17,156 nt of DNA from Desulfuromonadales bacterium (GCA_014860175.1 JACZKF010000218.1:1-17156), one strand, 5' to 3'. Counted from the first letter of the stretch, positions 7,950-15,344 are shown. The notes: a model not told the origin generated them from the letters alone. Numbers and translations: made by a program.

Positions 7950-9857
7950 TCAGCGGACCTGGAAATCGAGGGCGCGCAGACCATGATATTGCGTGGCGCT
8001 GCCGTAAGTGATGCCGAGCAGGTAATCGCCGACCCAGGTAGCACTCGGCATGGTCAAATAGTACAGGACCAGGTTGCTGGACGGTGCCGGCACAGCAACG
8101 GTGGCCGAGGCCTCCTGTAGCGGGTTTGCCGGATCGACCAGCGAGTAGGCGCGGACGGTCGGCGTGTCGTAGTCGAAGGAAAAGAGCCTACCGTTTCTCT
8201 CCTTGAGCCTCCCGGCCGGGAGGCCTTCCACCGTCGTCACCACGATCGGATGGGTCGGGTCGGCGACATCGACAACCTTCAGGTCCGCAACCGATTTCCA
8301 GCCCCCTGCATAAATTACCCGGTAAGCCGTTGTGTAGACATATCTGCCGATTTTGACCGCAGTCGACTGACATTCAGCCCCCAGACCGACATTCCCGACT
8401 TCTGCCACGGCTGCCAGGTCCGACAGATTGTAAATCCGCAGGGTTCCGTTCTCCCCGCTCGGCAGATAGAGCAAGGTCCCGTCAATCATCATGATCCCAG
8501 GGCCGCCATTTACCATGTTGGGAACGCTCCACTGACTGAAGACGGTGGGGGCATCGGGATCGCTGATGTCGATCACGTAGATCAGGTTGCGGCTGTAATC
8601 GTGGATGAGCAGGTGTCCGGAATAGACCAGTGAGGCGTTGGACAGGAGTGAGCTTTCCGTTTGTAGCGTCAGGGTACCGCGCAGGACCGGGTTCGCCGGG
8701 TCGCTGACATCGACCCCGGAAAGATGGGTGGCGAGGCCATGGCCGCCGGACGACGACCGTATGACCCAGACCGTGTTGTCGCGTACGGCATGGGGTTCGA
8801 CGCGAAGATCGGGGTAGCCGTGGGTGACGGTGCCGAGCAGGGAAGGGGAGAGGGGATCCCTGACATCGAGCACCTTGAAGAGTGACCCCTCTATGAGGTA
8901 GGCCCTGCCGTCAGCCACCAGACCCCACCTTGGCCCCAGGCTGATGCTGATTGCCGTGGTCGGCAGGATATAGGCGGGGCCGCATTCGACGGCAACCGTC
9001 ACTGCCGAGGAGATCACCTTGCCGGCGGCGTTGCTGACCAGGCAGGCCTGGGCCGGCATCGACGAAGGCTGCATCTTTACCGTCACTGCGTAACCGGCCC
9101 CGCTGGCCACCGGTGTGGCGAAGAGGAAAGCGCCGTCGGCATCGATGGAAAGGTCGTCGCCGGCGTTATTCTGCAGCACCAGGCCGCTGCCGGTCAGGCC
9201 GCTGACGGTGCCGCCGATGGCGTAGCTGTTGGTGGCGCAGACGACTGCCACCCCGGTCACCTCGGCGTCGGTGATCTGGCCGGTGCCGTCGTTGACTGTG
9301 CAGGTCTGCTCGGGATCGGTGGGTTGCGACTTCACAGAGACCGTATATGCGGCCCCGCTGGCCACCGCTGTGGCGAAGGTGAAGGCTCCGTCGACATCGA
9401 TGGGAAGATCGTCGCCGGCGTTGTTCTGCAGCACCAGGCCGCGGCCGGTCAGGCCGCTGACGACGCCGCTGACGGCGTAGCTGTCGGTGGCGCAGATGAT
9501 TGTTACGCTGGTTACCTCGGCGCCGGCGAACTTGCCGGTGCCGTCGTTGACCGTACAGGTCTGGGAAGGGGCGGAGGGGTGCGACTTTACCGTAACCGCA
9601 TAGTCGGCCCCGCTGGCGAGCAGGGCGGAGAAGGCGAAAGGACCGTCGGCATCGATGCTCAGGTCGTCGCCACCATTATTCTGCAGCACCAGGCCGTTGC
9701 CGACCAGGCCGCTGACCGCTCCGCCGACCGATCCGGGCGGCGGTACCCGATCATTATCGTCCCCCCCGCAGGCAACCAGCGAGGCCGCCAGCAATAACGC
9801 CCATGTCCCCCTGGTCGCCCTGAGCCACATCTTTTCATTGCCGCTTTCCAATCGCAT
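7950..9857 (-). CDS. secreted lipoprotein with three tandem repeats and an LVIVD-type beta-propeller
   Basis: The start ATG 9857 has GGGAGG seven bases upstream and gives 635 residues; an upstream start in the same frame has no such site. The N-terminus is a lipoprotein signal: WLRATRGTWALLLAASLVAC with the lipobox LVAC, then GGDDNDR. Next come three repeats of 85, 85 and about 78 residues built on VSGLTGxGLVLQNNAGDDL, FATxVASG and QTCTVNDGTG, each closing with an isolated cysteine. The C-terminal half has blades with LKVLDVRDPLSPSLLGTV, GVDVSDPANPVLRGTL, VIDISDPDAPTVFSQW and VVDVADPTHPIVVTTV, the signature of LVIVD repeats, which form surface propellers. The protein is probably anchored in the outer membrane or exported. 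Ligand and role are unknown; the neighbouring divergent lipoprotein may be a partner. Confidence 0.85.
   Translation of the reverse strand: MRLESGNEKMWLRATRGTWALLLAASLVACGGDDNDRVPPPGSVGGAVSGLVGNGLVLQNNGGDDLSIDADGPFAFSALLASGADYAVTVKSHPSAPSQTCTVNDGTGKFAGAEVTSVTIICATDSYAVSGVVSGLTGRGLVLQNNAGDDLPIDVDGAFTFATAVASGAAYTVSVKSQPTDPEQTCTVNDGTGQITDAEVTGVAVVCATNSYAIGGTVSGLTGSGLVLQNNAGDDLSIDADGAFLFATPVASGAGYAVTVKMQPSSMPAQACLVSNAAGKVISSAVTVAVECGPAYILPTTAISISLGPRWGLVADGRAYLIEGSLFKVLDVRDPLSPSLLGTVTHGYPDLRVEPHAVRDNTVWVIRSSSGGHGLATHLSGVDVSDPANPVLRGTLTLQTESSLLSNASLVYSGHLLIHDYSRNLIYVIDISDPDAPTVFSQWSVPNMVNGGPGIMMIDGTLLYLPSGENGTLRIYNLSDLAAVAEVGNVGLGAECQSTAVKIGRYVYTTAYRVIYAGGWKSVADLKVVDVADPTHPIVVTTVEGLPAGRLKERNGRLFSFDYDTPTVRAYSLVDPANPLQEASATVAVPAPSSNLVLYYLTMPSATWVGDYLLGITYGSATQYHGLRALDFQVR
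8980..9722 (-). repeat. three tandem 255-bp coding repeats
   Basis: Repeat units begin near 9722, 9467 and 9212 (minus strand), so the first two are exactly 255 bp (85 codons) apart; the third is slightly short and ends near 8980. Conservation is high around GLVLQNNxGDDLxID and TCTVNDGTG. The third copy diverges in its second half (MPAQACLVSNAAGKV). The period keeps the reading frame, as expected for domain duplication within the lipoprotein. Confidence 0.85.
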
Positions 9858-10135
9858 ACCTGTTCCTCCCTGTGGACAATCCAACAATACAAACTGCCAC
9901 CATCATCGAGCCAAATTGCCGATGGCGGCAAGTCGACTAAATGTCAACCTGGGGAAAATAATTGACGTGGGGGGAGGTGGCGCCAACGATTCTTTCGGCC
10001 GGCATGTGCGGTGTCGACCTTATGCGGCGATGGCCATCTCCATGCATTTCCATATTCCTTCCTTATTTCCTGCAAAGTTGCTCGATAGAGTGACCACCAT
10101 GGTTGACATCTATTGGGCGGGGGGAAGGAGAGGCG
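9858..10135. other. divergent promoter region between two lipoprotein genes
   Basis: This 278-base region separates two divergently transcribed lipoprotein genes. It contains TTGACA-like boxes on both strands around 9947-9968 (a GTCAA...TTGAC inverted repeat). I found no good -10 box at the right distance for either, so I do not place promoters. No additional gene is supported here. Confidence 0.4.
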
Positions 10136-10798
10136 ATGTACGGACTGATGAAGTGGTGGGTTGTGTCCGGAATGTTGCTGTCGATTTTGGCCGGTTGCGG
10201 GGGAGGTGGTGGTGATCGCGATCGTCCCCCCCTCATTGGGCTGGTGGGGATCGATGACCGTCCCACGGTGGCGATCACCGCGCCGGAATTGACGGTCGAG
10301 TACAGTTTGCCCGGGGTGCCGGTCATCTTTGTCGTCTCCCTCCTCAGTGACCAGCCGAGGGACGGTGACATCGCCTTCGATCCGGTCCAGGGCACTTTCA
10401 CCTTGACCCACGGCCCTGACACTCTTCTTTTCGGGATTGACAGCGCCAGTCCAAACCGGCCCGAGTACCGGGCGTTTCTCGACTTTCCCCTCGACGGCTC
10501 GACGGGTGGCGCGGTCATCCCCCTGAACGCCTCCATCCTGTCGGCTCACTTGACCATCTTCGTGAACTTCGTTGACTTTTCCGCTACCGTCCCGGTTCTT
10601 CTCGATCTGGTTGAGTATTCAGTGGTTTCAGGACTCACTCCCGCTGATTACTCCACCGCTCCTCTGGCGGTTCGAGCCTTCAACATATTTGGTTCCGACG
10701 TAGGCCGGGACGTGTTGATCGATGTAACCCAGCTGATGGCGGCAACCCAGTCGCGCGGTCTGGCGGATTTCCAGGTCCGGTTGCTGCTGGGACCATAA
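10136..10798 (+). CDS. hypothetical lipoprotein
   Basis: The 220-residue protein starts at ATG 10136, preceded by AAGGAGAGG; a TTG start 33 bases upstream lacks this site. A signal peptide (MYGLMKWWVVSGMLLSILAG) ends in lipobox LAGC, and a run of glycines and aspartates follows. The mature part is predicted to be mostly beta and includes TVAITAPELTVEYSLPG, FTLTHGPDTLLFG and DVLIDVTQLMAATQSRG. The last segment, with DFQVRLLLGP at the end, resembles carbohydrate-binding-like or DNRLRE-type beta domains in which a property vector is returned as a strand, but that is only an impression. Its position opposite the repeat lipoprotein suggests both are surface components. Function is unknown. Confidence 0.7.
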   Translation: MYGLMKWWVVSGMLLSILAGCGGGGGDRDRPPLIGLVGIDDRPTVAITAPELTVEYSLPGVPVIFVVSLLSDQPRDGDIAFDPVQGTFTLTHGPDTLLFGIDSASPNRPEYRAFLDFPLDGSTGGAVIPLNASILSAHLTIFVNFVDFSATVPVLLDLVEYSVVSGLTPADYSTAPLAVRAFNIFGSDVGRDVLIDVTQLMAATQSRGLADFQVRLLLGP

Positions 10799-10819
10799 GC
10801 GGCAGGGGCACAGCCCACA

Positions 10820-10849
10820 ACAGCCCTCGATCTCTGGATCGGGGGCTGT
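10820..10849 (+). terminator. 13-bp hairpin after the lipoprotein gene
   Basis: ACAGCCCTCGATC (10820-10832) pairs with GATCGGGGGCTGT (10837-10849) around a TCTG loop, with one G-T pair. It begins 21 bases after the lipoprotein stop. CTGAATT follows, not a T run. A terminator or a 3'-end stabilising stem is the likely role. Confidence 0.6.
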
Positions 10850-10958
10850 CTGAATTGACGGACACGTCCTTACCTTCAGCCAGCTTGGGCAAAGGCCCGC
10901 CTTTTCCATCTGTTCTCCCGCCAGCCCACGCGCCTGAAAGTCCGTCCGCATCTGATAG

Positions 10959-11489
10959 CACCGCGAGCAGGCGCAGCGAATCGTCGATGATCTTCTCGAA
11001 AGCAAGTTCAATCAGGACTAGATCAGCTTCGTGGCGAAGGACGAAAGGGGAATACGCCGCGGAAAGGACTCCCATCGGGTCGGTGGAAAAAGGTGCCGTC
11101 ACCGGCGCCGCCATCGGCGGGGGTGGGCATTTCTGGCCGGGATCGACGGTATCGTCGCCGTGCCGGCCGCCGGCTCGGTCATCGCCGCCGGAGCGATTCT
11201 GGCGGCCATCGCCGGCGCAGGAGTCGGCGGTTTCATCGGAGGGATCATCGGCGCTTTGACCAAGGGGGGCGTTCCCGAAAGGGATGCCCGCTACTTCGCC
11301 GAAGGGGTGCGTGACGGCGGCATCCTGGTAGTCGTCCACCCCGAAGCGGAGCGCGTGGAAGAGGCAAAAAGAGTGATGGAGCGCAACGGCGCGGTGACGG
11401 CATGGAACGACGACGGCACGCCTCGCCGAAGGTCGGTTGCAGGGACGTGGGGACCGGGGCAGACGCCTGAGGATCGTGCGAACCGCTGA
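10959..11489 (+). pseudogene. general stress protein (glycine-rich YflT/GsiB-like type), broken
   Basis: Reading across frames restores a common small protein: REQAQRIVDDLLESKFNQD, a TAG at 11019-11021, ISFVAKDERG, then a jump to the next frame for EYAAERTPIGSVEKGAVTG, then a jump back for AFLAGIDGIVAVPAAGSV. The rest stays in one frame: a glycine-zipper hydrophobic helix (IAAGAILAAIAGAGVGGFIG), GVPERDARYFAEGVRDGGIL and a proline-rich end with the stop at 11487-11489. The two shifts lie in G runs, around 11046-11050 and 11117-11127. The upstream part runs into another stop at 10956-10958 with no start found. A shortened product from GTG 11031 would lack the correct middle. Intact relatives are usually 150-200 residues and linked to stress, without defined activity. 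Confidence 0.7.
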
Positions 11490-11573
11490 GATCGCGAGAA
11501 AAAAGGGCGCTCGGCTTCCCGATCAGGTGGATGCCGGGTGTGTAAAACCGTGATGCATCCCGTCATTTCTTTC

Positions 11574-11601
11574 TTGACGGCGGGGAAACGTGTGTTAAAA
11601 A
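11574..11601 (+). promoter_or_regulatory. candidate sigma-70-type promoter for the riboswitch transcript
   Basis: TTGACG at 11574-11579 is followed after about 15-16 bases by TTAAAA/TAAAAA (11595-11601). The expected start near 11608 is just before the first pairing strand of the riboswitch. The -35 box overlaps a hairpin, CCGTCA-N9-TGACGG, which may be chance, an operator or the terminator of the upstream pseudogene. Confidence 0.4.
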
Positions 11602-11616
11602 AACTGAATACAAAAT

Positions 11617-11718
11617 AATCTCCGACAAGAGCAAACTTGGAGAAATCCAGGGACGCAAAACCACGGGTCCTCGCTTTACCTGAAGGTGAAGACGGATAGC
11701 CGGGTGGCCGAAGAGAAT
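11617..11718 (+). ncRNA. GEMM-I riboswitch, variant with A20 (cyclic AMP-GMP type)
   Basis: The leader has the GEMM-I layout: a short closing stem (TCTC 11619-11622 with GAGA 11713-11716), AGAGCAAAC, a P2 hairpin TTGGA-GAAA-TCCAG with a GNRA tetraloop, the invariant GGACGCAAAACCACGGG, a P3 arm capped by CTTTACC-TGAA-GGTGAAG, and GCCGGGTGGCCG. By alignment to the V. cholerae Vc2 aptamer, the base at position 20 is G in cyclic di-GMP sensors and A here (11630), while the equivalent of C92 is kept (about 11708). Geobacter GEMM-Ib RNAs with A20 are known to prefer 3',3'-cyclic AMP-GMP. Class assignment is firm; ligand preference is inferred from this one base. Confidence 0.88.
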
Positions 11719-11747
11719 CACCAACCCTCGCTTAGGGTTCGGGATTG

Positions 11748-11782
11748 CGCCAATCTTGTCTGAGATTGGCGTTTGTTTGTTC
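11748..11782 (+). terminator. rho-independent terminator, riboswitch expression platform
   Basis: CGCCAATCT (11748-11756) and AGATTGGCG (11763-11771) form a 9-bp stem with a 6-base loop, followed by TTTGTTTGTTCT. It lies between aptamer and coding start, as in transcription-controlling riboswitches. A smaller hairpin, AACCCT-CGCTT-AGGGTT (11723-11739), lies between aptamer and terminator. I did not find an obvious antiterminator pairing, so whether ligand turns the gene on or off is not decided. Confidence 0.8.
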
Positions 11783-11838
11783 TGCGCAACGGATTATCGA
11801 ATGGATGCACGTGTTACCACATCAGAGAGTTTGCATCT

Positions 11839-12762
11839 ATGAAGCCATCCGTTCTAATTATCGACGATTCCAAAAACGTACGGCAACAGGTCTCCAACAT
11901 TCTGGGAAATGCCGCCTTGTCCAGGTCTGTTCTCGAAGCCAGCGATGGAATCGAAGGGTTTAAGCTGATGCGGGACAACCATCCGGATATCATCCTTTGC
12001 GACATTCAAATGCCGAAGATGGATGGGGTCAAGTTTCTGCGCCTGCTGAATACGCAAAAGGGACTGCAGGACATTCCGATTATTATGATCACCAGCAGGA
12101 AAGAACCTGAATCCAAAATCCTCTGTCTGGAACTGGGCGCCAGCGATTACGTCACCAAGCCTTTCGACCCAGGAGAGCTTCTGGCCCGAGTCAGGGTTCA
12201 ACTCAAAGCGAAATCATTTCGGGACCGGCTTAAGGAAAGCAACGAAAAATTGTTCCAATTGTCCCATACCGATCCGCTGACCGGCCTCCCCAACCGCCGT
12301 CAGATGATGGAAATCCTGAAGGTGGAAATGGATCGCAGCACCCGTAGCGGAGATCCACTTTCCCTGGTCCTGATCGACGTTGATGATTTCAAGAGGATCA
12401 ATGATGCCTACGGCCACCCGAAAGGGGATGAGGTCCTTAGGAGTCTTGGAGAAACATTCAGGAGGCATCTGCGGCAATACGATTCGGTGGCTCGATTCGG
12501 AGGGGACGAGTTCCTTTTGATTTTGCCAGCTACCGATCTTTCCCACTCCACCTTCATTGCCGAGCGGGTGCGCCAAGAGGTGGCACAGATGGTCGATGGT
12601 GATTTTGACGCGTTGAGAGTGACTGTCAGCCTCGGTGTTGCCAGTCATCCGGTAGGGCAGGTGCAGAGCCTTGATGATTTGATTCGAAAAGCTGATTACG
12701 CTCTCTACCAAGCCAAGCGGAAAGGCCGCAATCGCGTGGTAGCAGATAAACACAATTTATAG
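11839..12762 (+). CDS. REC-GGDEF response regulator, diguanylate cyclase
   Basis: The 307-residue protein starts at ATG 11839; the same frame reaches back to a TTG inside the terminator T tract, which cannot be the start. Only a weak AGAGAG precedes the ATG. Residues 4-120 are a receiver with IIDD, phospho-Asp55 (LCDIQMPKMDG) and Lys107 (VTKPF). A short helical linker leads to the GGDEF domain: DPLTGL (145-150), FKRIND with Asn188, GHPKGD with Asp197, I-site RQYD (212-215) and the active-site GGDEF (221-225). In Geobacter Hypr enzymes that make cyclic AMP-GMP, the residue equivalent to Asp197 is Ser; here the canonical Asp predicts cyclic di-GMP. The I-site suggests product inhibition. It is controlled by the riboswitch upstream and probably shares its transcript with the REC-PilZ gene 61 bases downstream. 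Confidence 0.93.
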   Translation: MKPSVLIIDDSKNVRQQVSNILGNAALSRSVLEASDGIEGFKLMRDNHPDIILCDIQMPKMDGVKFLRLLNTQKGLQDIPIIMITSRKEPESKILCLELGASDYVTKPFDPGELLARVRVQLKAKSFRDRLKESNEKLFQLSHTDPLTGLPNRRQMMEILKVEMDRSTRSGDPLSLVLIDVDDFKRINDAYGHPKGDEVLRSLGETFRRHLRQYDSVARFGGDEFLLILPATDLSHSTFIAERVRQEVAQMVDGDFDALRVTVSLGVASHPVGQVQSLDDLIRKADYALYQAKRKGRNRVVADKHNL

Positions 12763-12823
12763 ACCTGCGTCGGTCGATGCAGGACAAAGGCGCTTATTCC
12801 TATGGGGGGAAGGGGACACGTGC

Positions 12824-13573
12824 ATGATGGCTGCAATCGCACCTAAAGTATTGCTGGTGGACGACATGGATTTTTTTCTCGAGAAGGGGAAGGAATATCT
12901 GAACGAGACCCGGGTCGAGGTGGTTACGGCCAAGAACGGGCAACAGGCGCTGGATGTGGCGTTGAGAGAGAAGCCGGACCTGATCTTCTTGGATGTCATG
13001 ATGCCGGTGATGGATGGGCTGACCTGCTGCCGAATTCTCAAAGCCGATCCCCGCCTGCGGGAGATCCCGGTGGTGATGCTGTTCGCCGGATCGAAGGAGG
13101 TGACGGCGGATACCTGCAGGAGGGTCGGATGCGACGGGGTATTGACGAAACCTGTCCCCCGCGAGACCTTTCTGAGCATTGGTCACACCTTTCTCCCGCA
13201 GATCGACCGCCGAGAAACACGCCTCCCCTGTCAGGCCGAGATCAATGTGCGTCGAGCAGGCGGCGCCGAGACGATGGCCACCTCTGCCGATCTCAGCGCA
13301 TCCGGCATGTACGTCGTCAGCCAGGAGCCGGCGGCCGTCAGTGAGATCGTCCGGCTGTACGCCCGGTTTCCCAGGAGCATCGGTGCTGCGGACATCTCGG
13401 CCATCGTCGTCTGGGTGAATCAGGGAGAGTCCCGGAAGATACCATCGCTCCCCTCGGGGTTCGGCGTAAAGTTCACGGGATTGAATGTCGCCACCCGGCT
13501 GATCATCACTCAGGTGCTGACCAAACTCTCGGTCCCGAGCGGCAGCCAGCGGGCGATCCAGACAGCCGTTTAA
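12824..13573 (+). CDS. REC-PilZ protein, probable cyclic di-GMP receptor
   Basis: The 249-residue protein joins an N-terminal receiver (about 7-122) to a PilZ domain (about 127-235). The receiver has LLVDD, phospho-Asp57 (FLDVMMPVMDG) and Lys109 (LTKP), but the usual Thr/Ser of the switch position reads Phe87 in VVMLFAGS, so signalling output on phosphorylation may be altered. The PilZ domain has the cyclic di-GMP motifs RRETR (129-133, RxxxR) and DLSASG (156-161, DxSxxG). It lies 61 bases after the diguanylate cyclase, preceded by a GGGGAAGGGG-type binding site, so enzyme and receptor are probably made together. Possible outputs are motility, attachment or exopolysaccharide, but nothing here decides. 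Two adjacent ATG codons (12824, 12827) are both possible starts. Confidence 0.9.
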   Translation: MMAAIAPKVLLVDDMDFFLEKGKEYLNETRVEVVTAKNGQQALDVALREKPDLIFLDVMMPVMDGLTCCRILKADPRLREIPVVMLFAGSKEVTADTCRRVGCDGVLTKPVPRETFLSIGHTFLPQIDRRETRLPCQAEINVRRAGGAETMATSADLSASGMYVVSQEPAAVSEIVRLYARFPRSIGAADISAIVVWVNQGESRKIPSLPSGFGVKFTGLNVATRLIITQVLTKLSVPSGSQRAIQTAV

Positions 13574-13750
13574 GCCGGTGCCCGATTTTCGACCCGGAAG
13601 TGCTCCAAAGATTGGTCAGAAGCCCGGGAAGCGGTGACCTCCCCTGCTACAGGCTTTTTCAGTGAGGTTGACTCCTCCCATCCCCGCAGTATGCTCTTGC
13701 TTGATTCAATCCTGGCGGCGACGGGCACAAGCCTCTTCCCGACCAGGTGA

Positions 13751-13847
13751 CCCTGTCATCAGGGAGAATGGCCGGCAGCCAGTCCCGTTTCGAGGAGTGG
13801 CCCCCGGCCTTTTGCTTTCCGGGCTCGACCCGGGAAGGGGGCGAAAC
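13751..13847 (+). promoter_or_regulatory. stacked hairpins in the leader of the PLD-like gene
   Basis: The gap 13574-13860 holds no gene I can support. Its last 100 bases can fold as CCCTG-TCAT-CAGGG (13751-13764), then an extended structure: CTTTCCGGG (13815-13823) with CCCGGGAAG (13829-13837), continued by GCCCC (13800-13804) with GGGGC and GTTTCG (13787-13792) with CGAAAC (13842-13847). It ends just before the GAGGTG binding site of the next gene. A translational or antitermination control element is possible; no known class matches. Confidence 0.4.
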
Positions 13848-13860
13848 AGAGGTGTTTAAT

Positions 13861-14733
13861 ATGAGCCGAAAATTACACGAATTTGCCGTTTGGCTAGAGT
13901 TCCTGGTGGGGGCTGGTCTCGCCATTTTTTTCCACTCGGTCCTGCATTATCAAGAGGCTGCTTATGTGATCTTCGGCATCGGCATGCTCCTCTCCCTGGC
14001 GACCTTTCTGGTAAAGGAGGAGATCGGCAAGACGAAAGAGGCACTGCTGGTCGAGTATCAGAAGGCCCACGAGATCCCTTTCGAACTCGCCCGGATCTCC
14101 GATCCTGATTGCCGGGCCAAAGCCCAGGAACTGATTGCCGGCACCAAGCGGACAATCACCCTTCTGCAGCATGGATTCATTCCTCTGGACGAAGCGGAGT
14201 TCTACCTGGAAGGGGCTCGACTGGCCGAACAGGCCACGGGGCGGCTCAAGGCCGTCGACCCGATCACCGCCGGGTGGCTCACCCGGGGGGCGTTGATCAA
14301 ATATTACCAGTCGAATTTGCGCGCCCTCGACCGCGGGGTCCGAATTACCCGCATCTTCATCCTCGATCGGGAACACCTGGATGATCCTGAAGTCCAGGAG
14401 GCGCTCCTCACGCAATACCGGGACGATATCGACGTGCGGGTCGCCTTCGGCAGCGAACTGCCGGCCGCCAGAGATCTGGAGGAGATTGTCTGCTCCTGGG
14501 ATTTTGCCGTCTACGACGAACGATGCGTGACCGACTCCTGTGGTCAATCGGGAAAGTCTTTCGGCAAAAAGACCTCCAGCCCCGACGAAGTGGCGAAATA
14601 CTTGCGTCTTTTCGATCTGATCGAGCACAACGCCCAGGCCGTCGTCGTCGAAGGTGACCGGATAGTTATCCCCACCGGCCATTGCCGGACAAAGCCGCCG
14701 GAGGAGGCCGCGGAGTTGTGCGAGGGTACCTGA
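13861..14733 (+). CDS. membrane-anchored protein with a PLD-like cytoplasmic domain
   Basis: The start ATG 13861 has GAGGTG about 7 bases upstream; a longer reading from 13747 would translate through the leader hairpins. The 290-residue product has two helices at the N-terminus (WLEFLVGAGLAIFFHSVL and AAYVIFGIGMLLSLATFLV), a charged linker, then a soluble domain with RLKAVDPITAGWLTRG, YYQSNLRALDRGVRITRIFI, LDREHLDDPEVQEALLTQY and DIDVRVAFGSELP. This order resembles phospholipase D-superfamily domains found next to bacterial signalling modules. No HxKxxxxD catalytic motif is visible, so enzymatic activity is unlikely and a binding or sensory role is more probable. It follows the cyclic di-GMP genes on the same strand after a 287-base gap, so co-regulation is possible but not shown. 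Confidence 0.7.
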   Translation: MSRKLHEFAVWLEFLVGAGLAIFFHSVLHYQEAAYVIFGIGMLLSLATFLVKEEIGKTKEALLVEYQKAHEIPFELARISDPDCRAKAQELIAGTKRTITLLQHGFIPLDEAEFYLEGARLAEQATGRLKAVDPITAGWLTRGALIKYYQSNLRALDRGVRITRIFILDREHLDDPEVQEALLTQYRDDIDVRVAFGSELPAARDLEEIVCSWDFAVYDERCVTDSCGQSGKSFGKKTSSPDEVAKYLRLFDLIEHNAQAVVVEGDRIVIPTGHCRTKPPEEAAELCEGT

Positions 14734-14837
14734 GCTCTTTCAAAAAGCCGGACATGGGGATGACTTGACGGGTGAAAGGAGGGGGATAGAGTGAATTTAC
14801 AATTGAACTGTTAGCCGAACAGAGCAGGAGAAGAACC

Positions 14838-15344
14838 ATGGCGACAACAACGGATTCTGCAATGGAGCAGGCGGAAGGAGCGCTGTTCATCACGCGCGTC
14901 TTTGACGCACCGCGCGAGCAGGTGTGGAAGGCTTGGACTGACCCTGAGGAAGCGATGCGCTGGTGGGGGCCGAAGGGTTTCACCACCCCGTACTGCAAGA
15001 TCGACTTACGCGTGGGGGGCGCTTATCACAACTGCATGCGTTCCCCTGAGGGCCAAGACTTTTGGAGCACGGGTGTTTATCGGGAAATCGTACCGCTGGA
15101 GCGGATTGTCTGCACCGACTCCTTCGCCGACGAAAAAGGCAACGTCGTCCCGGCCACCCATTACGGCATGAATGCCGACTTCCCCGAAGAAATGCTGGTG
15201 ACGGTGACGCTCGAAGATCATGAAGGGAAGACGAAACTCACCCTTCAGCACGCCGGCCTGCCGCCAGGAAAAGACCTCGATGACTGCCGCGCCGGCTGGA
15301 ACGAGTCCTTCGACAAACTCTCAGAAGAACTGACAAAACCTTGA
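14838..15344 (+). CDS. SRPBCC family protein, AHSA1-like
   Basis: The 168-residue protein is a START/Bet v1-type hydrophobic-cavity domain. Landmarks are ITRVFDAPREQVWKAWTDPE at residues about 17-36, MRWWGPKGFTTP, DLRVGGAYHNCMRSPEGQ, VYREIVPLERIV, and the C-terminal helix GWNESFDKLSEEL. These match the activator-of-Hsp90-ATPase-homologue-1-like group, mostly uncharacterised in bacteria and unlikely to have a chaperone role there. AGGAG sits upstream of the ATG. It is a single gene with a 104-base leader, convergent with the pseudouridine synthase gene. Confidence 0.9.
   Translation: MATTTDSAMEQAEGALFITRVFDAPREQVWKAWTDPEEAMRWWGPKGFTTPYCKIDLRVGGAYHNCMRSPEGQDFWSTGVYREIVPLERIVCTDSFADEKGNVVPATHYGMNADFPEEMLVTVTLEDHEGKTKLTLQHAGLPPGKDLDDCRAGWNESFDKLSEELTKP

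Noticed and set aside
9960..9990. TTGACG as a -35 box for the plus-strand lipoprotein
   Set aside because: The hexamer 17 bases downstream (AACGAT) matches only half of the -10 consensus.
10031..10046. TGGCCATCTCCATGCA as a sigma-54 promoter before the lipoprotein gene
   Set aside because: Spacing fits but three consensus positions differ and the distance to the start codon gives no added support.
14791..14814. Seven-codon GTG frame with a strong AGGAGG upstream, possible leader peptide
   Set aside because: It has no regulatory residue run, no attenuator stems after it, and such short frames are common by chance.
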